In this document: positions 1 to 10,860 of the stretch, in pieces
How positions within the stretch are numbered: position 1 is the first letter of the stretch
Layout of the letters: every line of letters starts with the position of its first letter
DNA from: Eupeodes corollae
Taxonomy: Eukaryota > Arthropoda > Insecta > Diptera > Syrphidae
Length of the DNA stretch: 64,000 bases
Direction of reading: 5' to 3'
Assembly: GCF_945859685.1 (NCBI RefSeq)
Contig: NC_079147.1
Coordinates: 83,134,315 to 83,198,314, forward strand
The notes under the pieces: model-generated
Database searches by the model: none
Told to the model about the DNA's origin: nothing
What the model saw: the letters and a program-made list of their open reading frames with translations, nothing else
Program-made: the position numbers and the translations under genes

Positions 1-1221
1 GTCCCCTATTTCCATATATCTATTCTCCATTCTCATTTGGCGTATATATGTATATATTTTTTTTTTAGTTTTTATCAACAACCTAACCAAAAGTGTCAAC
101 AATTTATTTTAATTTATTTAACGTGAACTTTGCCAATTGAACTTTTTTACTTCCTCCTCCACCTCTTATCATTTTTCGTTTTTTAATTTTATTTGAAAAA
201 CACATATTTCATCGAAAAATTTGTAATTTAGAAAATTTATTCGACCACAACTAAGGACGTCGGGTCACTACGCTGTTGTCGGAATGGTGTAACGAAGCGC
301 AGGACATGCCAAATAAAAAGATCAGAATACTCCTGATTCTGATTAAAGTGTCGCGCCGCCATTCAATTTTAAAGTGGAGGTGTGTTTGTTCGAATATGCA
401 TCTAGAAGTAGCCTTCCAATTTTTAATGAAAGTGCATGTTGAAATTTTGTATCTTTTGTTTTCATTTTTGGTGTCCGGTCCGGTTTTTAGTGAAAGTTTT
501 TCTTTTTATTATGTTTTGATGAGTGGCAGTGTATAGCAATCAAAACAACAACAAAATAAAATCCTCTTTTATGTTTATGTTGTTTTGTTGTATGGTATCT
601 AATTAATTTGATTTTATTCTGTTTTTTTTGTTAGCTTGCTCCCTTTACACCCCCTGGAATAATAATAATAAAACATTTCGATTGTGGTTCATTACATGCG
701 TCATATCGTTCGTTATTCATGACACATAGTGAAGCGGGAAAAAGAGAGAAAGACTCTTACTGCCTCAATTAAATGTGATAATAATTATAAACCGCAAATG
801 ATATATGACATATACAGTGAGTTTTATAATAGCTACATAATTCTATCGTGCATTTTGTAAACTCGTAATTAATAAGTTTTGTGTGCCACGCGCCACGCGC
901 CATCACCATACCGCACCGGTCGGTCGGTCGGGTGTTACACAATTCAATTTAGTGCAGGATAAGCACTCTTAACGCCCGCCAGCGGAACCGGATCCGGGGC
1001 CATATGTGCAACCGCATCATCATCACCATCGTCGTCGTCGTAGTCAGCATCATCAACAACATCATCATCATCTAGCCGCTAGACCTATACACAACATAAA
1101 ATCAAAATTATAATAATATATTAGCCAGCATTTTATTATAAATTATTTTTTTGTTTGTGTTCCCGTGTCCTTTTTGTTGTTGTTGGTTTGGTAAAAAGTT
1201 TAAAATTAAATTTCGATTACC
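1..1221 (+). promoter_or_regulatory. 5' flank and probable 5' UTR of the signal-peptide exon
   Basis: No convincing ORF is present. The part just before the start codon looks like a dipteran 5' leader: a short GC-richer block with repeated CCACGCG and GGTC units near 886-930, then CAT/GTC trinucleotide runs (about 1015-1075), then an AT-rich stretch up to the ATG at 1222. An in-frame TAA at 1207-1209 shows that the reading frame does not extend upstream. I see no clear TATA box or initiator, so the transcription start cannot be placed. That this is leader sequence is inferred from the exon that follows. Confidence 0.35.
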
Positions 1222-1309
1222 ATGGATACGAAAACTGCAAACAGGACAAAATGGAATTTATTTGGGATTACAATTGCGGCAATGGTGTTTGCAGCTGTGG
1301 TCAAGCCAG
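1222..1309 (+). CDS. First coding exon with signal peptide (partial gene; rest not in window)
   Basis: The ATG lies in a good context (ACCATGG), with an in-frame stop 15 bases upstream. The 29 complete codons give a short polar start (MDTKTANRTKW) and then a hydrophobic run (LFGITIAAMVFAAVV), typical of a secretory signal peptide. The exon ends in a consensus donor, CAG|GTGAGT, with the cut after 1309, leaving one base of the next codon (phase 1). Phase-1 introns right after a signal peptide are common in genes for secreted and cell-surface proteins, including immunoglobulin-superfamily adhesion proteins, but nothing here identifies the family. Later coding exons are not recognisable in the window: no ORF shows an Ig, fibronectin, EGF or similar signature. 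I do not recognise the protein and assign no symbol. A non-coding or chance ORF remains possible. Confidence 0.6.
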
Positions 1310-1689
1310 GTGAGTTTTGCGTTATGTTTTTTTTTTAAATCAATGCAGCTTTGGATCATCCCCCATAACTTACTGCGGACCCTCCCTTTCTCTTTAGACA
1401 ATTAAAAGGTATACACTTTTACAATATTTACACTCATCTTTCTGCTGGTGGCACCGGTGTGGTGTGCCTCATACCCTAAATATGGTTAAAGCAGACTTTT
1501 ACAGCTAAAGACAAAATAATAGCAACATTTCTTACTTTTCCGTTTAACTGAGCGTTATAAAAAAGCTATATTATATTAATGGTTATTTTATTTAGTTATT
1601 TACATCAACAAGCTTTTCCAGCTTACAGATTATGAATTTTGAAAGTGGATATCAGTTACAAATAAGCTTTAAATAGGTCTCGATAAGTT

Positions 1690-1960
1690 ATCAGTTAACA
1701 TGGGACCTTATAGACAATACACTGAATTTTTTTGAGTATTAAGTTTAAAAGATAGTTTAAGGTCATCAGTGTAATGACAAAAAAATATCATTTATGACAA
1801 TATTTTAAAGAAGAGGACCCAAATGGCTACCCTGTGGCACATGCGAGCTACATGCAATAAGCTGATAAAATAGAATTACTTCAAGACATTGTTGGCTAAA
1901 ACATTCATTTGATATAAATCTTATTTATCTAAATATTTACATTAGAAAGCAAAGAATAAA
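1690..1960 (-). mobile_element. Degenerate LINE reverse-transcriptase remnant (CR1/Jockey-like)
   Basis: Read on the minus strand, about 1813-1843 encodes HVPQGSHLGPLL, a recognisable form of the reverse-transcriptase block with consensus GVPQGSxLGPLLF. Some 15 codons later, around 1760-1780, comes HYTDDLKL, which corresponds to the catalytic FADDLKLF box with A changed to T. A stop separates the two. The rest is too decayed to follow. The same block is better preserved in the element at 25.3-27.3 kb, so this is probably an old relative. Inactive. Confidence 0.45.
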
Positions 1961-2797
1961 TGTGAATTTGGTTTCAGTTTCGCTATTGTTATAGAATCGC
2001 AGTTATTGCCTACCATAGGTAAAGAATGAGTTCTGCCGTTCGCTTTGAAAACCACTGTGAACCGCGACTTGGGTTCTTCTCTAGTTTCCTATATCTTCAA
2101 GATAAGATGACTAGTCCAAAAAGTAGTTGTCTTCGTGTTGCCCACATTTGAACGCTTATGAAAGCAGTTCGAAAACGAATACCACTAAAACCCTTAGTAA
2201 GAGAAAGATAATGTCCACAGAATTGGATATATTCACCAGAGCCATTTCAATACTGATTAGAGAGCATCTACACTTAAAGAGCTATCGACGTTCTATAGAT
2301 CATATTTTAACACCTCTATTCTTAAAAGTTATTGTGGGAAGAGTCAAAGATGAGATGAGCATGAAATAATCCTTTTTTCGAAATCATTTTTAATCTTGAA
2401 GGAGTAACAAAGAAAACTATATGAAAAATAAAACTATCATTCTTAGGGTCAAAATAAACCATCATCACCGTTCTGTAATGATTTGATTGAAAGCCTTACT
2501 TCAAAGAGTCATACAACGCAAGTTTTGGGAACAAATATAAAAACGGTTGATAAATTGTTTAACAAAAATACCTTTTTCAATGAGGATAGATGAATTCTTC
2601 TTCAAGAATCTGGTGAGACAAACAAAACCAAGAGCACAAAAAATTGCTTTAGGGTCAAAATAGTAGATTTTAAAAAAGCTTAATATTGGCTCTTGCGAAG
2701 TCAATATTTTAATCCCTTAGTTTATTTTTTGTGGTCAGAGTTTGAGAGCATGCCACGAAGATTTCTTACAGGAATTTTTAAACTCTTAATATAGAGT
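1961..2797. other. Stretch without recognisable gene
   Basis: AT-rich sequence with short open frames on both strands and no recognisable motif. It could contain further decayed LINE sequence upstream (on the minus strand) of the remnant at 1690-1960, but I cannot show it. Confidence 0.4.
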
Positions 2798-2921
2798 AAA
2801 GGCCCTTTAACGTTGAGGCCATCAAAGTACAGTGGCACTCTCTGTTTCTGTTGATATTTTTGACACTGCTTACAACAGAGAGTGACACTACAGTTTGATG
2901 GCCACAACGTTTAAGGGCTTT
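2798..2921. repeat. Imperfect hairpin (inverted repeat with 27-base loop)
   Basis: Left arm 2798-2846 and right arm 2874-2921 are reverse complements at about 42 of 48 positions with one gap. The core blocks ACGTTG-GGCCATCAAA and CACTCTCTGTT are shared. The loop is 2847-2873. Either strand would fold into a stem of about 48 pairs. Candidates are a short MITE remnant or a hairpin RNA. The stem is longer than a typical fly pre-microRNA. No second copy of the arms was noticed in the window. Confidence 0.7.
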
Positions 2922-4030
2922 AATGAAAGCTAAGGTTAGTCATTTCGAGTAAAACAATTTTCTTAATTTAACTTTTATGATGACCAAATAAATGAAACAA
3001 CAATGAATAGAAAATAGTATATAATTTTTATCCTATGGTATTTCATACTTGTAACAGAACTTTTGGCACGACTACGTATTAACATTAATTTTACAAGACC
3101 ACATTCCAATAAAATATGCTAAGATTTTGTTCAGAAATGTGGAGGGAAATCTAAACAGTTCCTGTATTTGCAGTAGGGTTGAATGGTTAATAGAGTTTAA
3201 AAGCCTTGCTAAGGTCGGTGTGAATTTTATCAACATGACTCTTTATATAACTGGTTTTTAACATTTAAAAATAAAGGTATATTAGATGTTGTAAAACGCC
3301 TTAGCTTAAATCTACGCTGAAGTTCCTATATTAGATTACCAAATCGTATTCTATTTTAGTTCTAATAATACTTTCAAAAACAATTATAAGCAATTGCTGG
3401 AAGCTTTAGAATTCCTTTATAGTTTTAATTGAAATTGTTAACTTAGGTTCATTAATAGCTAGAGTATTTTCCATTCATTGAGAAACATAGGTTAAGAAAA
3501 AGATTTATTAAATAAGTAAACCAATGGAAAACAAAACGAGTGCAGACCAATTACTGAGAAATAAAGTTGGTATACTAAAGGCTTCGGAAAATAATTGGTT
3601 TTGCGTATACGCATTGGAAAAAAAACTAAAAAATAATTCAAGTATTGAGGCATTTTTCGTTGCTCCAATATCTTGTTCAATTTTTTGTTATTAATAGAAA
3701 TTTTTAGAAAAAAATCGTTTACAATGCCAAACTATGAACAAAAATCCAAGAACGCTGATTATCTCTTTAGCTTTATTTAAACTTCTTTGATAGTTTATAA
3801 AAAGTCTCATTTTAGATTGGAGAAACAAATTTTAAGGGAGGTGAAAAGGACTCTAATATACATTTTTTTCAAAATTCACGAAAACGGAACGTTTTTTTTT
3901 GAAAAAATACATTTGAACCTTTTAAAAATCAGCAAATATCGGATGAAGTATCATTTAGTTCTAAACAAATTCGTTAATCACGAAAAAGAGCGGAAGAGTA
4001 GAAATGTATGGAATTCACACACTTGGGTGA
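2922..4030. other. Stretch without recognisable gene
   Basis: AT-rich sequence. The longest open frames, 3492-3680 (-) and 3787-4086 (+), have lysine/phenylalanine/isoleucine-rich translations expected from AT-rich noncoding DNA and no domain signature. Confidence 0.4.
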
Positions 4031-5015
4031 TACTTACTTACTTACTTAGGTCCTCAGACCTTTTAAGTCCGTTGGGAACGCCTTAAGGGGCATAGGGCCT
4101 CTACTAGGCCCACACGCCATCGTGTACAGTTTCCGCAGATGTGTTTCAGCTTCCTCCAACTCTTGCCTAGTGACGCTAATACTGCTGTCCTGCGCCATGT
4201 GCTTCTCGGTCGTCAACCTCTTCTTTAAATAGGATGTCAAAGTCCATTAGATCCCTACGCTACCTGACAGAGCTGAGCGCAATTCTTCACTTATCACCAA
4301 CAAAAACAATATTGGCGACATAATACAGCCCTGTCTGACTCCGCTTCGGATTTCAAAATCATCTGACAACCTACCTTCGTGCAGAACATGACACTTGAAG
4401 CTACTGATTTAATAATAAGATGCCTCTAAGATGCCTCTCCTCCGCAAATCTAACCAGATATACTCCCTGTTAACGTTATCAAAGGCCTTCTCGAAATCTA
4501 TAAAGAGCAGGTGCAGTGGTGATCGATATTCAAGGCACTGTTCAATAATCCGCAGGGTGTTAATAGGATCAATACAGGAGGATCCAGCGTCGAATCCTGC
4601 TTGTTCGGCATCGATTGTGGCCTCGAGGTGTTCTCTTTTTAAGTGCTTAAATTGCGGAAACGATCTCATCTTTCCTGGAGGTGCGATGTGGATTCGGGAA
4701 TTAGTTTCTTAAGGCGCTTCAGAAGGTATCAACTGCACGGTGTTTGCAAACACTCGGTTTAAAACCGAGAAAAAGTGTTTTGTCACCTTCTGACTTGCTC
4801 ATCCACCTACTACTTCTTTCACCAGGTGTTGCTTTGAGCTGTGTGTACCAGTTAGCTCTTTGGTTATTCTGTAAACGGTCCTGCTGTCGCACCTGTTTGC
4901 AGTATCTTCTGCTTCTTGCGACAATGCGTTGATGTAGTTTCGCTTGTCGAGGCGCACACTGCGGTGAACCTCTCCCTTTTTCATGCGATACGAGGACTCC
5001 AGCTTGGTGATACTT
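4031..5015 (-). mobile_element. RTE-clade LINE fragment, 3' end with (TAAG)n tail
   Basis: Minus-strand reading, from 5' to 3': about 4984-4800 encodes the linker SVRLDKRNYINALSQEAEDT; 4669-4410 the fingers/palm with EQAGFDAGSSC and LFIDFEKAFDNVN; about 4347-4310 SGVRQGCIMSPI. These are hallmarks of RTE-type reverse transcriptases. The expected catalytic YADD region should follow near 4210-4250, but it is deleted and out of frame (only SYLKKRL is left), and a stop splits the block. The fragment ends in AAGTAAGTAAG repeats (plus-strand 4031-4048), a short-repeat 3' tail usual for this clade. Endonuclease sequence upstream of 5015 is missing, so the copy is 5'-truncated and dead. It is a different lineage from the LINE at 7.87 kb: motifs and spacing differ. 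Confidence 0.8.
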
Positions 5016-7436
5016 TGTCAAACAAACATGATATGGAGGATAATTAATAAAAGTCATAAACAAAACAACGTATGTACTTGAAATACTACAGAAAGAGCCC
5101 ACCGCTTTCTTTTCACATCTTGACGATACACCCGATACAATATATGAATATTTCAGTTCCAAAATATATGTCTCATTGCCATTCCTCATTGGAGGAGGTA
5201 CTGATGCAACCCCTTATGAACCCCCAACCCTGACTCGAATGCTTACATAGGCACAGCAAAAAGTATTAGTCTGTTGTCTGACCCTAAACATGGAAAATCC
5301 GGCTCGAGGGACCAAAATTTTCCTTACAATATAAGTTAATTTACGGTTTATATTAATATGAAAATTCATTACTTTAGTTTGGATAATCTTTTCTTTATTT
5401 TAATAAACAACCTTTTTCATATCAAGAATCAAATGGAACTGTATGGTTTTTATATTTAACCTACAAATAACCTTCTTATACTGAATTGGTATAACATCCA
5501 AAAATTGTGTTAGTTAAGAAGACATTATATTGATGGTGGGTTGACATCAAGTTATGACAGAATGCAACAACGAAATTTGGACATCTTTAGCTTAAGAACT
5601 AACATTTTTTACTAAATGCACTACAAACCATTGTTTTCCTATTGTTTTCCTCCAAAACTATCAACTTCACTAAAAAGTATTAAATAGAAATAGATAGCTA
5701 GTTTTTATCAACAACATTTTTTGAAAAACCTTAAACTTTCGAATTATTTGCTAAAAATTATACTAAGAAATTATAGAAAAGGCCCTATGACACTCCCCCT
5801 TAACTTTTTCGAAATGAATACCAAATTTTGCTTTTTAGTAATGTTAGCAACAAATGAAGAAATATTAAGAAAATATCAACCCCTAACATTATATGGTTAA
5901 ATTTTAGATTTGTTACCCTACACAAGTACCAAGGACATAATTACCAACAATTTAAATGTTGTTCCTATTTTTTGGCCATAACTGTAATTATTTTTACCTT
6001 TTAGATTCCTAATATGATTATGCAAGTCCTACTGAGAACCTATACCTATCGAGAGAGTATAAATGGTGGAAAAGTTGGATGCTTATGTTGTGTAATACAA
6101 AATATTATGCATGCATATATGCATCAGCATACCTTTCCCATATATGTTATGTTATGGGTTTTTCGAGGTTTTCAATGCATTTTGTTTATTTTTCAATTAA
6201 CTGATTTAGAGGCAGATTAGATAATTATCCCTTGTGGCCTTGTTCAAAAGCTGGTTTCAATTACGCAAAATTGCCAATTTCTCTACCAACTTAATATGCA
6301 CACAAAACAACTTCATATATGCAAAATGCATGCATATATGCAACCATAAGAGGAGGTATAAAATCGTTTCATTTTTGAACAATTATTTTAGGTTAAATTT
6401 TAAATTTGATATTATGTGTGTACCATCAATTTTAATACCTATACATGCATATAGATGTATCTGGGGTGTAAATTAGTTTGGTGTGTATTTGTTTTTGTAT
6501 TTTTGTTGTGTGTTCAGAGCTGATAAACATTTTTGCAAAAAGTCTATTTAAAAGCTTTGCATACAAAATATGTCTAAAATAATTCTATTTTAAAATAACA
6601 TGCAGTTTTGGTATTACAGGATACGCACATATGTATGGAGTTATTGTTGGTATGCCTCAAGCTTAACTTGGTGCAATTTGAAAATATAGCTAAGTGTAAT
6701 TTTATATTGAGATATTTTTAATGAATCCAACATAACAAACAAATTCTTATACTTAAATTCGAAACCCCCCCCATCCATCCTGCCTATGGGAAAACATTTT
6801 AAGGATTTTAATATACATACGAATATTAAATAACAGCAAAAATAAATAATGATCATTTTGAAAATAAGTCCGAACCGTACAGGAGTTGTGCAGGTGTAGG
6901 TAAAATGGTATGTTATAATTTGTTGGTATCAGTATTAATTAAATTGTATTTATTTACTAGAAAATCTGTTTTGAAAATATTTACAAAAATTAGAAAATTT
7001 AAATTCCAGATATTTTTGAATGTTTAGAAATCTTTGTTATGTATCTAATGGGGAAACAATAGTTTTTAATAGGTATTTGCTGTGCCTATGTAGTGTGCAA
7101 ATAGTTTAATTAAAATTCTGATTTATATAAAATAATTGTATAGGCAAGCTTAAAGCTTAAATAATTTGATAAATTTTATAGTTGTTTTAATTGGAATTAA
7201 AAGTCAAATTATGTTCTCGTTTCTTTTGTGAGGAGATAATTGGTTTTGAAAATTATGGAATTAAGTTATTTTGTTCTTGAACTTTGATGTTACAACAAAT
7301 TTACAATAATTTTAAATTCGAAACTTATCGGGTATTTTTTAATGAATGAGTATAATAGTATGTACATTCGATCAGTTCAATTCTTTAACTATTTTTATAT
7401 TAAATAGTTGGTGGATTGAAAGTTTGGTTTATTGGC
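5016..7436. other. Long stretch without recognisable gene
   Basis: AT-rich. Small ORFs at 6014-6220, 6234-6476 and 6641-6856 have no domain signature. One visible feature is a 17-base direct repeat (ATGCATGCATATATGCA) at about 6107 and 6327, separated by about 200 bases. The opening part (5016-5200) gives minus-strand frames lacking LINE motifs. Confidence 0.4.
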
Positions 7437-7640
7437 ATAGGTCCATAAAAAGTAAACGAGAGGCGTCACTTTTGGAAGTGAACTAGAGAACCGCACCAAA
7501 TAGTCAATTTAAATGCAAAAGTAAACATCAATGATAAATTGAGGAAAAAAACCTTCCTGAACCTTCCTGGTAATTCCTTCTGTCATTCTGAACTGTCAAA
7601 CAATACTTTAGCGATAGACAACAACAATCGAAACTTGTTA
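7437..7640 (-). repeat. Short dispersed repeat, copy 1 (MITE-like; second copy at 46.27 kb)
   Basis: Read on the minus strand it shares with 46266-46500 the blocks CGTTTCGATxGTTGTTGTCTA, TTGACAGTTC and TTTGGTGCGGTTC in the same orientation but in spaced order. The 46 kb copy has an internal inverted repeat. No ORF. Ends and target duplication are not clear, so classification as a MITE is inference. Confidence 0.45.
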
Positions 7641-7869
7641 AAACACATAATACATATTTTATTTCCCAGCTTTAGTTTTATTTAACTAAAATTTGAATTA
7701 TTACTTTAGAAAAAATAATACGTTTTAGAGTTCCGAAAGGCTTCTGTCTTAGCCCATTTCTATTTATACTATCTAAGTTTTAAGAGCAAAATCTATGAAT
7801 AAATATAATGCGTTTGTAAGAAGTATTGATTCTTTGAAAACGATGGAGTGAAAGTTAAAACAATTTACT

Positions 7870-10115
7870 TGTCTTCTTACTGGCGCTATAGTCTGGGCGC
7901 AACTTGGCTTCCACCAACATGCGTCTCCAGCCAATTCCCTCAAAAGCTAGCTATCTCCAGTTTGGCACGCCAAGTTGGTTGGCGCCACCTGAGTCGTGGT
8001 CTTCCTCTACTGCGCCGCCGTCCCTTGGGATTGCATTCGAAGACCTTCCGGGCTGGAGCATTGATGTCCATTCGCTCTACATGACCTAGCCATCTAAGCC
8101 GTTGGACTTTAATTCTGTTAACTAGGTCAGTGTCGCTGTACAGCCCGTACAGTTCGTCGTAATATCTTCTCCTCCATTCTCCATCTATGCGAACGGGACC
8201 AAAAATCACCCGAAGAAATTTTCTCTCGAAGCATCCTAAGACGCTCTCATCTTTCTTTGACGGGGTTCAGGCCTCAGCGCCATAAATGAGAACCGGGATG
8301 ATGAGTGTCTTATAGATGGTGATTTTAGATGCTCAAAGAGAGGACTATGCTTCTCAATTGTCTTCTAAGTCCAAAGAAGAAGCGATTGCAAGAGTTATTC
8401 TTCGCTTGATTCCAGCGTTGGTGTCGTTGTCTGCGTTTATAGCGGTGCCTAGGTAGACAAAGCCCTTAACTACCTTGAAGTTATAGCAGTCCATGGAGAT
8501 GTTTTGTCCATGGACATGTTGTGTCCAAGACGTGGTTGTTCATTGTTCTTTTTTAATGACAGCATACACTTGGTCTTGCTTCATTGACCACCTAACCCAT
8601 GCAATGCTCAAAAACGCTCCACTGACATTACGCTTCAATGATGTCATTATCACTCCGTATCCGAGTTATTATATGGACCTTTAGAAGATTGTGCCTCAGA
8701 TGTTGAGTTTTGCACAATTCTTTCTAGAACCATGTTGAAAAAGTCGCATGACAGTGCATCGCCTTGTCTAAAACCTTTTTTGACATCAAATGCATCGGTG
8801 AGATCTTTTCCAAATTTGATAGAGCAGCGTGCATTCTCCATCGTCATTCTGCACAAACGGATAAGTTTGACAGGGATGCCAAAACTAGCCATTGCTGTGT
8901 AGAGCTCTTCCCTATAGATGCTGTCAAATGCGGCTTTAAAATCGATAAAGAGATGGTGGGTATCGATTTGAAGCTCCTGGGTTTTTTCCAAGATCTGCCG
9001 TAGTATGAACATTTGGTCGATAGTTGACTTTCCTGGTCTGAAGCCACACGGATAAGGACCAATCAGGTTGTTGACGAACGGCTTCAGACGTTCACATAAT
9101 ACGGCAGAGAGGACCTTGTATGTAATGTTAAGAAGACTGATACCTCTGTAGTTGGCGCAGTTTGGAGGGTCTAATTTCTTATGCATCGGGCACATTGTGC
9201 TGAGATTCCACTCATAGGGCATGCTTTCTTCCGACCATATTTTGTAGATGAGTTGGTGCATGCTCCCTACCAAGTCATCACCTGCTGCTTTAAATATTTC
9301 GGCAGCGATGCCGTCAGCTCCAGCAGCTTTGTTTGACTTTAGCTTAGACCTAGATTCGTCAACGTCTGGTAGGCGGAATTGTTGATCTGCGTCGATTAGG
9401 TTGAGTTGTTCTATCTCCAAATTCGGTTCGTCATCGCCTTTATATAATTTGGAGAAGTGGTCTTTCCATATTCTCAACATAGACTGTGGTTCTACTACAA
9501 TGTTCCCCTGGTCGTTATTACGGGTTTAGATTCGTGACTGGTACCCTTGGAAGGATTTTTTTCACCTTTTGGTAAAATTTACGCACCTCATTCCTGTTGT
9601 GACATCCCTCTAACTTCTCGATCGCGCGCTTCTTATACTCTCTTTTTTTCCATCTAAAAAGCCGGTGTTCCTCTCTTCTCTTCTGCTCGTAGAGCTCGCG
9701 AGGAGCTCTGGTCCTTCTTTGCAGAGCCATTTTGTATGCCTCTTGTTTCGCTTTGAGCGTCTGACGACATAAATCGTCAAACCAGGGGTTTCGCTGTTGT
9801 GGCCATGTGAAACCTATCACTTCAGAGGCGATATCTCTGATGGCTGCAAGGCAATGTTGCTACTGGTTTTCAATGCTTAATGCAGGCAGCATAGGACACC
9901 TTAAGAGGTTACTAGAGCCTTGATCGGAAAAGGACATGGCAGTCTTTTGCGATTGTAGCCGTCCAACGACGAAACTTCTCACAGTACTTCCTTGTTTTGG
10001 TTTGGACCGGGATATCCGTTGCCATACCTTGGCTACAACGGGGTAGTGGTTCGAGTCAATATGTACCCCTCGGAAGTCTTTGGCGTCTTCATCTTTCACC
10101 TCTGTTGGGGTATGC
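7870..10115 (-). mobile_element. RTE-like LINE ORF2 (endonuclease C-term, RT, C-terminal domain), broken
   Basis: The largest element of its family here. Minus-strand order: 10099-9990 holds the end of the apurinic endonuclease domain, FRGVHIDSNHYPVVAKV, with the DSxH catalytic pair written as DSNH. 9820-9520 is the linker, with NPWFDDLCRQ and a basic arginine/lysine segment. 9480-8650 is the reverse transcriptase: KSNKAAGADGIAAEI, CANYRGISLLN, CGFRPGKSTIDQ, LFIDFKAAFDS, GFRQGDALSC. 8209-7940 is the C-terminal region: FGPVRIDGEWRRRY, LRWLGHVERMD, GRRRSRGRPRLRW. The catalytic YADD box after GFRQGDALSC is corrupted: the frame passes into LGYGVIMTS around 8650-8665, so the enzyme is dead. A stop also separates linker and RT. 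The 3' end (plus-strand ~7870-7895) reads GACTATAGCGCCAGTAAG, matching the tail block shared with the SINE. Clade is by motif impression only. Confidence 0.88.
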
Positions 10116-10470
10116 GCTCATATAATTCTATTATGTTGGCGAATTTAGCCTTTAGGATTGTCGTGATGCGCTCGCTCACATCACTGTTGAAACTCAAGAC
10201 TTCTTGCCTGAGTCTAGTTCCAGAACTAATTATTTTTTCTAACTTTCCTCTCTGTTTTAATTCAGTGGATATAGAACGGAAGTAGTGGGAAGCCAGTAGT
10301 ATCAAATCAAATGCCTTCGGCCTAGAAGAAATTCGTCCAAGATTCCTTAAGCTCATACAACCTTTTGCCCTATTGTGTTTGTTACTACCTACGTATGTAT
10401 TCAACAATATATTTACTACAAGCGAATACCCAACACAATTACAATTACCTAAAATAATGTCTTTGTCCAA
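10115..10470 (-). other. Unrecognised open frame abutting two LINEs
   Basis: A minus-strand frame (10096-10470) contains an uninterrupted helical-looking segment: AFDLILLASHYFRSISTELK, then KLEKIISSGTRLRQEVLSF and SERITTILKAKFANIIELYE. It has a regular hydrophobic pattern unlike random AT-rich translation. It directly precedes the truncated endonuclease of the LINE at 7870-10115, and the junction near 10115 is abrupt. It overlaps the start of a plus-strand Jockey-like remnant. It may be part of another mobile element's ORF1 or of a decayed host or transposon gene. I do not recognise it. Confidence 0.3.
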
Positions 10471-10860
10471 GAATTCTAAGGAAACTAATTATAGACCTAT
10501 TGGTATATTACCTTTTCTATCTAAATTGTTTTTGAAAGAACTTTACAAAAACAGATTACTCTATACCTTGATTCTTAGAACCTTATCACACCTCAAAAAT
10601 CAGGTCTTCGAAACGGTATTTTCAAACGTAACAGAAAACTCATCTTGCCTTGGATAGAAAAAAAAACATAAGTTTTCTTATCCTATAAGATTTCTTTAAG
10701 GCATTTGATATGGTTGACCATTTGGTTTTATCTTTTGTTAGACAAATATCCTTAGCGGATGGATTAATTTTTAGCTCTAGTTTTCACTGAGTCGAAACAT
10801 GCTTCCGGTTACAAATTTCAATACGAAATTCTCACTAATTTTAAGCAGATACGCTAAGTA
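10440..10860 (+). mobile_element. CR1/Jockey-like LINE reverse-transcriptase remnant
   Basis: The plus-strand frame gives ETNYRPIGILPFLSKLFLKE, the standard block NYRPISxLPxLSKLFEK of Jockey-superfamily reverse transcriptases. It is followed, after frameshifts and a deletion, by FFKAFDMVDHLVL near 10690-10730, corresponding to LDFSKAFDxVDHxLL. Nothing beyond about 10860 can be aligned by eye. Short and out of frame; inactive. Confidence 0.6.

Noticed and set aside
1151..1405. 84-codon frame overlapping the first exon
   Set aside because: It is a shifted frame of the 5' leader, exon and intron start; the frame with signal peptide and donor explains the region better.
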